The notes under the pieces: model-generated | Told to the model about the DNA's origin: nothing | Database searches by the model: none | Seen by the model: the letters and a program-made list of their open reading frames with translations, nothing else | Origin: Haliclystus octoradiatus | Lineage: Eukaryota; Cnidaria; Staurozoa; Stauromedusae; Haliclystidae | Length of the DNA: 64,000 nucleotides | Direction: 5' to 3' | Assembly: GCA_916610825.1 (NCBI GenBank) | Contig: OU744453.1 | Span: 2,610,724-2,674,723, forward strand | Translations under genes and position numbers: made by a program | Part shown: positions 15,345-32,370 of the stretch, piece after piece | Position numbering within the stretch: position 1 is the first letter of the stretch | How the letters are laid out: each line of letters opens with the position of its first letter

Positions 15345-16776
15345 TTATCTGCATAGTTTATTAAAGATGTATATATCACATGGAGTAATTTTTATCTGAA
15401 ATATCGACATTTGACAAAATCGCATGGTACATAAGATGTGTACAATTTTTGGAAATATGCCATTTGTGTACAAAAACTTTTTGAAGATTAAATGAAGTTT
15501 TTGATCAAAACTTTCACTGAAATTTATCTGCATAGTTTATTAAAGATGTATATACCACATGGAGTAATTTTTATCTGAAATATCGACATTTGACAAAATC
15601 GCATGGTACATAAGATGTGTACAATTTTTGGAAATATGCCATTTGTGTACAAAAACTTTTTGAAGATTAAATGAAGTTTTTGATCAAAACTTTTGCTGAA
15701 ATTTATCTGCATAGTTTATTAAAGATGTATATATCACATGGAGTAATTTTTATCTGAAATATCGACATTTGACAAAATCGCATGGTACATAAGATGTGTA
15801 CAATTTTTGGAAATATGCCATTTGTGTACAAAAACTTTTTGAAGATTAAATGAAGTTTTTGATCAAAACTTTTGCTGAAATTTATCTGCATAGTTTATTA
15901 AAGATGTATATACCACATGGAGTAATTTTTATCTGAAATATCGACATTTGACAAAATCGCATGGTACATAAGATGTGTACAATTTTTGGAAATATGCCAT
16001 TTGTGTACAAAAACTTTTTGAAGATTAAATGAAGTTTTTGATCAAAACTTTTGCTGAAATTTATCTGCATAGTTTAATAAAGATGTATATACCACATGGA
16101 GTAATTTTTATCTGAAATATCGACATTTGACAAAATCGCATGGTACATAAGATGTGTACAATTTTTGGAAATATGCCATTTGTGTACAAAAACTTTTTGA
16201 AGATTAAATGAAGTTTTTGATCAAAACTTTTGCTGAAATTTATCTGCATAGTTTATTAAAGATGTATATATCACATGGAGTAATTTTTATCTGAAATATC
16301 GACATTTGACAAAATCGCATGGTACATAAGATGTGTACAATTTTTGGAAATATGCCATTTGTGTACAAAAACTTTTTGAAGATTAAATGAAGTTTTTGAT
16401 CAAAACTTTTGCTGAAATTTATCTGCATAGTTTATTAAAGATGTATATATCACATGGAGTAATTTTTATCTGAAATATCGACATTTGACAAAATCGCATG
16501 GTACATAAGATGTGTACAATTTTTGGAAATATGCCATTTGTGTACAAAAACTTTTTGAAGATTAAATGAAGTTTTTGATCAAAACTTTTGCTGAAATTTA
16601 TCTGCATAGTTTAATAAAGATGTATATACCACATGGAGTAATTTTTATCTGAAATATCGACATTTGACAAAATCGCATGGTACATAAGATGTGTACAATT
16701 TTTGGAAATATGCCATTTGTGTACAAAAACTTTTTGAAGATTAAATGAAGTTTTTGATCAAAACTTTTGCTGAAAT

Positions 16777-18566
16777 TTATCTGCATAGTTTATTAAAGAT
16801 GTATATATCACATGGAGTAATTTTTATCTGAAATATCGACATTTGACAAAATCGCATGGTACATAAGATGTGTACAATTTTTGGAAATATGCCATTTGTG
16901 TACAAAAACTTTTTGAAGATTAAATGAAGTTTTTGATCAAAATTTTCACTGAAATTTATCTGCATAGTTTAATAAAGATGTATATACCACATGGAGTAAT
17001 TTTTATCTGAAATATCGACATTTGACAAAATCGCATGGTACATAAGATGTGTACAATTTTTGGAAATATGCCATTTGTGTACAAAAACTTTTTGAAGATT
17101 AAATGAAGTTTTTGATCAAAATTTTCACTGAAATTTATCTGCATAGTTTAATAAAGATGTATATACCACATGGAGTAATTTTTATCTGAAATATCGACAT
17201 TTGACAAAATCGCATGGTACATAAGATGTGTACAATTTTTGGAAATATGCCATTTGTGTACAAAAACTTTTTGAAGATTAAATGAATTTTTTGATCAAAA
17301 TTTTCACTGAAATTTATCTGCATAGTTTAATAAGGATGTATATACCACATGGAGTAATTTTTAACTGAAATATCGACATTTGACAAAATCGCATGGTACA
17401 TAAGATGTGTACAATTTTTGGAAATATGCCATTTGTGTACAAAAACTTTTTGAAGATTAAATGAAGTTTTTGATCAAAACTTTTGCTGAAATTTATCTGC
17501 ATAGTTTAATAAAGATGTATATACCACATGGAGTAATTTTTATCTGAAATATCGACATTTGACAAAATCGCATGGTACATAAGATGTGTACAATTTTTGG
17601 AAATATGCCATTTGTGTACAAAAACTTTTTGAAGACTAAATGAAGTTTTTGATCAAAACTTTCATTGAAATTGAATTCCATAGTTTATTAAAGATGTATA
17701 TATTACATGGAGTAATTTTTATCTGAAATATCGACATTTGACAAAATCGCATGGTACGTAAGATGTGTACAATTTTTGGAAATATGCCATTTGTGTACAA
17801 AAACTTTTTGAAGACTAAATGAAGTTTTTGATCAAAACTTTCATTGAAATTGAATTCCATAGTTTATTAAAGATGTATATATCACATGGAGTAATTTTTA
17901 TCTGAAATATCGACATTTGACAAAATAGCATGGTACGTAAGATGTGTACAATTATTGGAAATATGCCATTTGTGTACAAAAACTTTTTTAAGATTAAATG
18001 AAGTTTTTGATCAAAACTTTCACTGAAATTTATCTGCATAGTTTATTAAAGATGTATATACCACATGGAGTAATTTTTATCTGAAATATCGACATTTGAC
18101 AAAATCGCATTGTACATAACATGTGTACAATTTTTGGAAATATGCCATTTGTGTACAAAAACTTTTTGAAGATTAAATGAAGTTTTTGATCAAAATTTTC
18201 ACTGAAATTTATCTGCATAGTTTAATAAAGATGTATATACCACATGGAGTAATTTTTATCTGAAATATCGACATTTGACAAAATCGCATGGTACATAAGA
18301 TGTGTACAATTTTTGGAAATATGCCATTTGTGTACAAAAACTTTTTGAAGATTAAATGAAGTTTTTGATCAAAATTTTCACTGAAATTTATCTGCATAGT
18401 TTAATAAAGATGTATATACCACATGGAGTAATTTTTATCTGAAATATCGACATTTGACAAAATCGCATGGTACATAACATGTGTACAATTTTTGGAAATA
18501 TGCCATTTGTGTACAAAAACTTTTTGAAGATTAAATGAAGTTTTTGATCAAAATTTTCACTGAAAT
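16777..18566. repeat. Higher-order satellite block, copy 3
   Basis: The same variant order as the blocks at 6932 and 11407 appears 30 monomers (5370 bases) after copy 2. The first two monomers have lost the AAAACCTT and AACGTTTT variants. The later ATGAATTTTTTG, TTTTTAACTG, GAATTCC and AAATAGCATGG monomers are retained. Confidence 0.8.
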
Positions 18567-19046
18567 TTATCTACATAGTTTAATAAAGATGTATATACCA
18601 CATGGAGTAATTTTTATCTGAAATATCGACATTTGACAAAATCGCATGGTACATAACATGTGTACAATTTTTGGAAATATGCCATTTGTGTACAAAAACT
18701 TTTTGAAGATTAAATGAAGTTTTTGATCAAAACTTTCACTGAAATTTATCTGCATAGTTTATTAAAGATGTATATACCACATGGAGTAATTTTTATCTGA
18801 AATATCGACATTTGACAAAATCGCATGGTACATAAGATGTGTACAATTTTTGGAAATATGCCATTTGTGTACAAAAACTTTTTGAAGATTAAATGAAGTT
18901 TTTGATCAAAACTTTTGCTGAAATTTATCTGCATAGTTTAATAAAGATGTATATACCACATGGAGTAATTTTTATCCGAAATATCGACATTTGACAAAAT
19001 CGCATGGTACATAAGATGTGTACAATTTTTGGAAATATGCCATTTG

Positions 19047-19217
19047 TATACAAAAATTTTTGATGATTCAATTATGATTCCAATGTAATATTTAACTGAA
19101 ATTGATTTGCATAAATTTATTAAAGATGTATATATGACCTTTTGTATTTTTTATTTGAAATATCAGCATTTGATAAAATGACATATTTATTAATGACCAT
19201 TAATAAATATGTACAAA
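19047..19217. repeat. Diverged satellite monomer at the array edge
   Basis: After 19046 the sequence still aligns to about one monomer: TATTAAAGATGTATATA, then TTATTTGAAATATCAGCATTTGATAAAATG. It differs at many positions and carries small indels. This is the expected decay at the edge of a homogenising array. Beyond about 19217 the similarity ends. Confidence 0.75.
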
Positions 19218-20168
19218 TAGAGATTACAAATATGACCATTTAACCTCAATTTGCAGAAAGAAGAATGTCTATGATTTTTCTGAATAAGGCACTACGGTGG
19301 TTTACATAATCTACACAATGATCTACAAGACTTGGAAGTGTCCAAATTTTCGAACTCATGTGGATGGAATTAAAAAAGAATTTGACCAATATTTTGAATA
19401 AAACTAACAGGAGTTGTCTTTTTTATATAAATACACTTGTCAGTATTTTCTTTAGTAAAAATATTGAAATATGAAGAAATTTTCCGCCAAATATTTTTTT
19501 GCTCATTTTCACCGGGAGCGTAGTAGGCATTTGGCCTACAGCAAACAATTTTTGTGGGCAATAACAAGTCGATCGAACGAACCTGCCTGCGGACACGCAG
19601 AGCCTCGTTTTCAGATTTCATTGGAAGATGTTTGAAAGTTTGAAAAAATGGCAAAGACGCAAAAAGTACTTTAAAGCTAATAAAATTGTTTTAGGTTCTG
19701 ATTCTATTGGATAAAATGTCAAATAGAATTGAAATTCTGAATAAAATTTTGAAAAAAGTTCACTTCCTTCTTAATTTGAAGTTAGCATTTCTATTCGCAA
19801 CACTAAGTCTTCATAAAGGCTAGGTACCTCACAGAGCCTCGCTGTCATATAATCTCTCCACACCCTCTCTGCATTCGTATTTCTGTCGAAGCGCCAAAAT
19901 AAGCAAAATAAACGGCTTCTGAAAAATCCAACAGGAAGATAATTCCTCCACCGAAAAGGATGGTTCATATTCGATGTCATTTGCTAGTGTTAAAAGTTTA
20001 TGATTCAACCAAGAAAGAAATGATTTAGGCAATGAAAACCAGCATACAATACCTAGTTCTTCCCAATTAGTCTGACTGCCTATGAGCCGGTTAGAAGGTA
20101 TGTACGGGTCAACTTGAATTATTGTCTCGTCTGATACTTTTAGCAAAACGTTTTTCTGATCCCTCATG
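19218..20168 (-). other. Non-satellite DNA with one unrecognised minus-strand ORF
   Basis: The best open frame here is 20167-19829 on the minus strand: 112 codons from a true ATG, starting MRDQKNVLLKVSDET and rich in Trp and Cys. I do not recognise it and see no domain motif. It could be an exon or a relic of a mobile element. A second minus-strand frame at 19654-19370 begins with TTG rather than ATG, and its only early Met is internal. I see no other gene signal here. Confidence 0.25.
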
Positions 20169-20218
20169 CCTACCTACTCATTATATTAATCATTTGTTTT
20201 TAATTTATTTTCAGTTGA

Positions 20219-20948
20219 ATGTCTGCTGTTCCCATTGAAATGTTTGGACAGAAATCCATAGGAAAATTGGGTAAGTTTAACTTGGAAAATAAATATTTCG
20301 AAATATCAAATGTGATTTCCAAGCTTAGCCAGCTTTTACTCTTTCTTGTGTGTTTACTTTTTATTGAATTTCACAGTTAGACCTTGCTGTTTAAAAGACA
20401 AGGTAAAAGTAAGCCTTGAATTTTCGTCTTCCTGTCCTCAAGATTTGTAAAATTTGATCTTGAAAATGATAACGTTAAGCTATAATGTTACATGCCTTAT
20501 ATTTATCTTCCTTCACGTGTAGGTCTTTCAAATGAAACGAAAAATGTCATGTGCAGACAGGTAGGAATAACTACATTTATTGCTGTTTGTTCAAGTGATT
20601 GAAAATCTTTAAACAAAATTTAGTAAGCATTCTTGGATAACAATATCACATTTTTTTCTTTCTGTAGATATGTATTTGCCACTAATGTTTGACGAATTGA
20701 TCGCAAGGACTATAAACATGCCATACAACTGGTGTGACATTGGGCATGGATCCTCCTATCAAGGTAACTTATGTGTCTAATATATTCAAATTGCATCTGC
20801 CTCTTGGCAGGTAACATGTCTGATCCATGTTAACACATTGTCCCATTGCTTTTTAGGCCCTGTTGCGGTGCCTTATCATCAATACAGTTATCAAACACAT
20901 AATAAGAAAAGAAATAATTACATGAAGAAGACATCAAAAGGCGTATAA
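20219..20948 (+). CDS. Candidate small multi-exon gene, unrecognised
   Basis: Five blocks are separated by short introns with good splice sites: 20219-20270, 20377-20402, 20523-20560, 20668-20763 and 20857-20948. Acceptors read TTTTCAG, TTTCACAG, CGTGTAG, TTTCTGTAG and TTTTTAG. Donors read GTAAGT, GTAAAAG, GTAGGA and GTAACT. From the ATG at 20219, the first four blocks read in one frame (MSAVPIEMFGQKSIGKL, then VRPCCLKDK and so on) for about 46 residues, to a TGA at 20690-20692. A second frame through blocks 4 and 5 opens at ATG 20670 (MYLPLMFDELIARTINM) and ends at 20948, but does not join the first frame. I recognise neither product. The regular splice sites are the support; the clash of frames is the doubt. 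It may be a decayed gene or one with alternative splicing. Confidence 0.35.
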
Positions 20949-21175
20949 AACTTTGCTCACTGGTTTCTGTGAACGTATATGTATTCAAATACTTGTCGCA
21001 CTTCACAATACTCTATACAAATATGTGCTTGCTTACTGTATTATTTATGTACTTTTCGATATTGACTTGTAAATACTCGGCGTGTAATGATTCTCAAGTA
21101 TCTCAACATTTATGAATATTGTAGTATAATTATAAGACGGATGATCATAATCACAATTGTCTTTTTTGAAGATGT

Positions 21176-21495
21176 CACAACGTTGTTTGAATCGCTATTG
21201 CAACGTAAATTAACTGATATTGTGGTTGCACTCGAAGACGGTGCTGCAACTCAACCAAAATACAACGTTTTAGCAATGTTGTAGCCACATATTTACTCCG
21301 ACATAGGCTGCATTCTGGTTGTATTCAGGTTGCAGAACGTTGCATACCAGGAGTATTTCGGTCACATGACGACGTTGCTACTTCGTAGTGAACAACGTTC
21401 GGCGCGATGACATGCGGGCTCTGAATGCAACGTTTTTGCTCCTTCTATAGCAACTCAATTAAAACGTTGCCGCAACGTTGCTGTGCCTGCTGGGA
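21176..21495. mobile_element. AACGTT-rich MITE-like fragment
   Basis: The self-complementary word AACGTT, or a one-base variant, occurs about nine times in 320 bases, usually as CAACGTTG or GCAACGTT. The right end reads GCAACGTTGCTGTGCCTGCTGGGA, which looks like a terminal inverted repeat. I cannot find the matching left terminus, so the element may be truncated on that side. The 65-codon open frame over this stretch is compositional. Confidence 0.4.
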
Positions 21496-21559
21496 TATGC
21501 ATATATATTTTTTAACAAATTCTAAGAGGGTGCGGGGAAAAACTGCAGATTCCTCATGG

Positions 21560-21900
21560 AATGACCCCCTTGCTGTAGGTAGCCTACACAGGCTGAACAT
21601 TTAAAATGTTTTACATAGGCTACACACCCTTGCTATCGGTACACAGGCTTGATATTCAAAATATTTTACGTAAACACCCTTATTATAGGTAGGCTACACA
21701 GGCTCGATATTTAAAATGTTTTACGTACACACCCTTGCTGTAGGTAGGCCTACAGATGCTTAATATTCAAAATGTTTTATAGAATGCCCCAGCTCTAGGT
21801 ATATTCTCTTACATTTGAAATGTTTCACGTACACGCTCTTAATAATTAATTTTTTTTACGTAAATGCCTGATATAGGCCTACATACATACACGCTCTTGA
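21560..21900. repeat. Diverged minisatellite, period 50-60 bp
   Basis: About six imperfect copies of a unit running CCCTTGCTGTAGGTAGGC, CTACACAGGCT, then TTTAAAATGTTTTACG are seen, starting near 21568, 21627, 21677 and 21732 and degrading rightwards. No coding signal is present. Confidence 0.65.
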
Positions 21901-24900
21901 TACTTTAAGCTGTCATTTTCTGCACACTTTCAGAAACTATTTTATCCACTCAGAAAAATGTTGTACATTTACATGCAAGAATGTATGAAATGAATAAAAA
22001 CTGGATCATTGAAAGGTTTAGCCTACAATAAAATTTATCAAAACAAGAAGCAGCACAGAAATGACCCTCAACCTTAGTCAAGACTCATTATTTTGAACAA
22101 GACAAACTCAATTAAAAAGTGTTCGCAAAACAAGGTTAACACATATATACTAGGTCTATAGCTTCTCAGAACGAGAATACAGTTGTGCATCAATCCAACA
22201 TATTCCTTCTGATTATTGTATTATTCACGTTATTATCGATAAAATTGAAGCTTCTGTATTTGCAGCATGCTGCACTCTAAAAATCTAAGATAGCTTATTA
22301 GCTTTTTTCTGATTCATAATTCGGAACGCCAACAATTTCTACTTTGAACTCTAGCGTCTTCTATGGTTTCAAGTAGTGTTTGCCAAGTTTGATAAGAATA
22401 TAATTGAATAGAATACCTAATAACTAAAAGTAGTGATCATTCAGTGATGTTCTAGGGTTGTTCTCATTTTCTTACGTTGATTTTGATTTTAAATTATGTA
22501 TTATTAATTTTAGTTAGATTTAAATTCATTATCAGACTTAGGCTATAGATTATAATTATTCTGCGGTAGAAGCATATAGAAATATTGCAATATTTTGATT
22601 AAAATGCAATTACCTCTCTGTATTTTTATGTCATTGTTCTATCATTCTGGAATTGACTCACTATTATCAGAATATTTGATCATTCTAATGTGTTGATTAA
22701 TTGGAAAATGTTCAAAAGTCTGACTTGAATTTTATAGTATAATTAGGAAATGTGATGTGATAGTCTAATAAGGCTTTGAACCTAATTATAGCAAATTTTC
22801 AAACTGTCATAAACTACATCGAAATTTCATTTACTCAAATAAATACATCAATCAACCTCAATCTGAGATTATCTCACAGTACCTTGTAAATAAAATGTAA
22901 ATATCACTATATTAATAATATTATCATAACAATCTTTTTTTGCATTTATCCAACAATGTCAAACTAGATGTTGCTTGACTTCGAGACCTTGATTTCGATG
23001 AACGAGAAACGCGAGCATTTTAAATCAAATAACTGTTCACATTACACTTTTTACAACAGCAAAAGCTGCACATCAAATGAATTTGATAACAAAAATGCAG
23101 GGCAATGAAGACTTGAATAGCACACAATCAAAGAGTATAATATACGACAGCATATTTTACTTACCGTATATAATAGGCTAGAAGCTAATCTAGTGAAAAT
23201 CCAATTCACCATTTCTGCATACAAATAGACATCCTATCTCAGTAAAAAACCAACATCTAATTTGACATGTAGCACATGTAGCTAAGCTTTGTACTAGAAT
23301 TAAACATCCAATCCAGCGTCTGGTATTGTTATTCTGTGGAATTACGCTTGCAAAACAGCACGAATACTGATTTTCAAAGCACATTCATCTCTCGATGCAG
23401 CATAATACTTTTTCTATGCAGTTACTGTGCAAAATAAATTGCAATACGCAACACCGCGCAAAGTAGACTGCCAAGCAAAATTCATAAATTTTTAAATTTA
23501 TGTGAGTTGAATTGCCAACTGCGCGTGCGTGATCCTCTTTCTGGCGTGGAGTGCCAAATTATAGCCTGTGTACAGACAATAACGTTTCTTAAAATAGAAA
23601 TATATAATGATCTATAATTAATTCATAAATTCAAATTGAATTTATTACCATTGTTAGTATAATAATATGTACAAATATGAATAATATTATAATTATGAAT
23701 GATTATTACATTATATTAAATATCGGCCAAGAGAAGCACATTCCGAACCTATTTCGAAACTAAATATAAAACTGCAAGTGTCTTTTCCCGAGAACCTTGT
23801 TCATAAAAGGTTTATTAACATTAATTCTGAAATTCATAAACGTTTCGAGTCACATATTCCTACTGTATATATATATATAGCGTCTTTCAAGTCCCAACAT
23901 TCATTGGAAAACATACGAATAAAATCTCAGATAATCTGTACAAATCCGATAGATGATGATGTGGGATACTGTATCACACCTTCTATCTCTAAAAATTAAC
24001 AAATGATGTGGATTCTACTTCTCGTGAAAAGAAACTCAGTTTGAGAAAAGCATTTCCTTATAATAATTAAAAAATTCTATGCAAGGAACTGAAAATGCTA
24101 GTATTCTTGAAATGATTACGATTTGCTTACTCTAAGAACAGTCAGAATTCTGAGTAAGAAAAAAGTACTAGTATTCTTAAAATGAGAAATATTTACAATG
24201 AGACCTCATCAAAATTCTTATCAAGAAAATAATACTAGCAGTCTTGAAATAAGAACGATATACTTGTTATAAGAATCAATAGTTTTAAAACAAGTAAAAT
24301 TCTCTTTGTAAGAACGACGTTTTTCCTGTGTACGTATTTTATAGATGGCCCTTCCTCTATATCTATATCTACAAATTGTGTGATCTAGTCTCATACGACT
24401 CACTGCAAGGTTTTTCATCATATTTTTTTATTTTATTGATAATATTTTATTGAAGTGTAACTGATATTTGTTGTAATCTATACATCAGTTGATTAAAAAA
24501 TATATATTTTTTTTAATGTCACCATAAAATCTTAATTCCACATTCAGGTAAATATGTAATAGATCTGTAGTTTTATCATTTTCATTTCCAAATTGATCTT
24601 GACTCTGAAATGAATACAGTCACACAGGCTAATAAAAATAAAGTAGCATAAAAATTAATGAAACTTTTTCTCAGTACAACAAAGAAATTTCGAACAAAGA
24701 AAAATCAATCTAAGATTACATCTATCATGGAGATAAAGTTTTGTGAATGTAGAATAATTAATCAACACTCTACTAATTTGGACTTATCAAGTAGGTCCGA
24801 CAACTAGAAAGAAACGACCTTCGAAGTTGATTGTAAAATCTTTTCCGTCGTTTTCCGTCGTATTCCTATGAAATTCTTATATGAATTATATAAGTAAGAT

Positions 24901-25632
24901 AGATTGTTCAACTCACATCAACTGTAGCAGTGATTATTATTGTTATTGCTTTTCTTTATTATGAAATTGTTTTAGCAGTTTAATATCATTATTATATCGG
25001 TTCATATTATATTTTATCAAGTTGTAAGAAAACCTAGATAAGATCTTTGAAATAAAAATCATTATATTGAGACTTTTTATGTAATAATTTGACGGTTCAA
25101 TAAAAAAAACAAAAAACAAATATTAACTTTTCTAGTTCACAGGAAATTTTGATTGGAGAGTTACCCTTAGGTTATACAGCGTAATTTTGAGAGCCGTACC
25201 AAGTCGACCAAACACAAAATATTACAATGCGGGATTATACGCAAATCCAAACGAGGCGTAGTAGCCGCATTTCATCATGGCCCTCATTTCTGCGAGGCGG
25301 TTCATTGAGAGCCTAACAAAACCGAAGATTAAAAACCGTGCCAGAAACCGAATATGTGGTTTGCCCAATCACAGGGCACCATGGTATATTCAGACATGCG
25401 TATTGTAGTGAATAGTCTATGATTAATCAGATAGACCAATTACTTTGATGAAACCTACCAAGGAAGAACAAAGATATGTTAATCATAGATCACAGTATAG
25501 ATGCACAAATCCTTTTTATAGTTATTGGCAACGGGTTGGCAGCTGCATAACACAAACTTCAATTGCGAATCTTTATAGTGCAACTATGTAGCTCCTTTCA
25601 TTTGTTTGAAAATACTTTTTAAAGAGGTAGAA
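21901..25632. other. Non-coding AT-rich interval
   Basis: No supported gene occurs here. Open frames such as 23778-23999 and 24421-24221 have no flanking splice logic or recognisable composition. At 24095-24320 three degenerate copies of an ACTAGTATTCTTGAAATGA word recur every 65-70 bases. A short (TA)n run lies near 23868. The last 130 bases contain a possible TATA-like TTTTTATAG near 25515 and the 5' leader of gene A. Confidence 0.5.
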
Positions 25633-31624
<5,992 letters not shown>

Positions 31625-32370
31625 TTAAATTTGTTTGCATGCACTGTATCATAACGTACATTATACAGGCATTCATAGACATTCGTTGCTATAGTATTAC
31701 TTGTGAGCATTAAATAATATATTGACCAAAACTGACAGTCAGAATAAATTAACCCAGAGTAACGAAGTTCAATCTATAATGCATTTCTGCAAACATTGCA
31801 AATATCTCATTGGAAATATTACACGATTTCTTGGTACTGTGGTGACATATTCCATTTTTAACTGCGTAATTATATAATGGATGACTTATGAATTTGGGTA
31901 CATATTTTGCACTTGGAATAATATACCAATATTATATATTGCTTAAGTTATATATTATATCACGATAGACAACAATTATACTTGATTAGTGCAATGTATA
32001 AGAAGCAGTATAATATCTTATCATGTATATATGCCTTTTAATAATTGCCATTTTAAAGTAAATTTTGGGGGAATTAATTAACAACTTTGATGTTTTTGTG
32101 ACCTTGGTCGTATTTGATTCATGTGACATGAATCAAACCAATAACCAACATTCGCTTCTCATCTATAAGTACATGAGAGGGACAGAGAATTTAATTTTCT
32201 GAAATAACATGAGATACTTTGAGAACAATAAAAATGCTGCAGGCTGTAAAACAACTTTAAAAATTACCCTATCGCTTTTTAAGATATTTATAGAGTGTCT
32301 TACACTATACAATATTGGAATTCTATTTTTATAGAAAAAATATCTCTGGAACACAATTGATGATTTAACT

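Larger units (their letters stand above)
1..19046. repeat. 179-bp satellite array, about 106 tandem monomers
   Basis: The same unit recurs every 179 bases from the first base of the window, so the array continues off the left edge. Landmarks in each unit are GAAATATCGACATTTGAC, a GTACATAA(C/G)ATGTGTAC segment with partial dyad symmetry, and a second GTGTACAAAAAC about 35 bases later. Monomers differ by single-base substitutions and almost never by indels, so phase is kept for 19 kb. Variant classes are visible: CACTGAAA versus TGCTGAAA, TTATTAAAG versus TTAATAAAG, and GAATTCCATAG replacing TATCTGCATAG. I see no CENP-B-box-like sequence. Whether this is centromeric, pericentromeric or interstitial cannot be told from the sequence. 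Confidence 0.97.

Noticed and set aside
130-18934. About 105 minus-strand ORFs of 62-74 codons
   Set aside because: They are the same frame in each 179-bp monomer. Repetition of a non-coding unit explains their number, and variants fall freely at codon positions 1 and 2.
1-19046. CRISPR-like array
   Set aside because: There is no alternation of fixed repeat and unique spacer; the whole 179-bp unit repeats and the DNA is animal nuclear.
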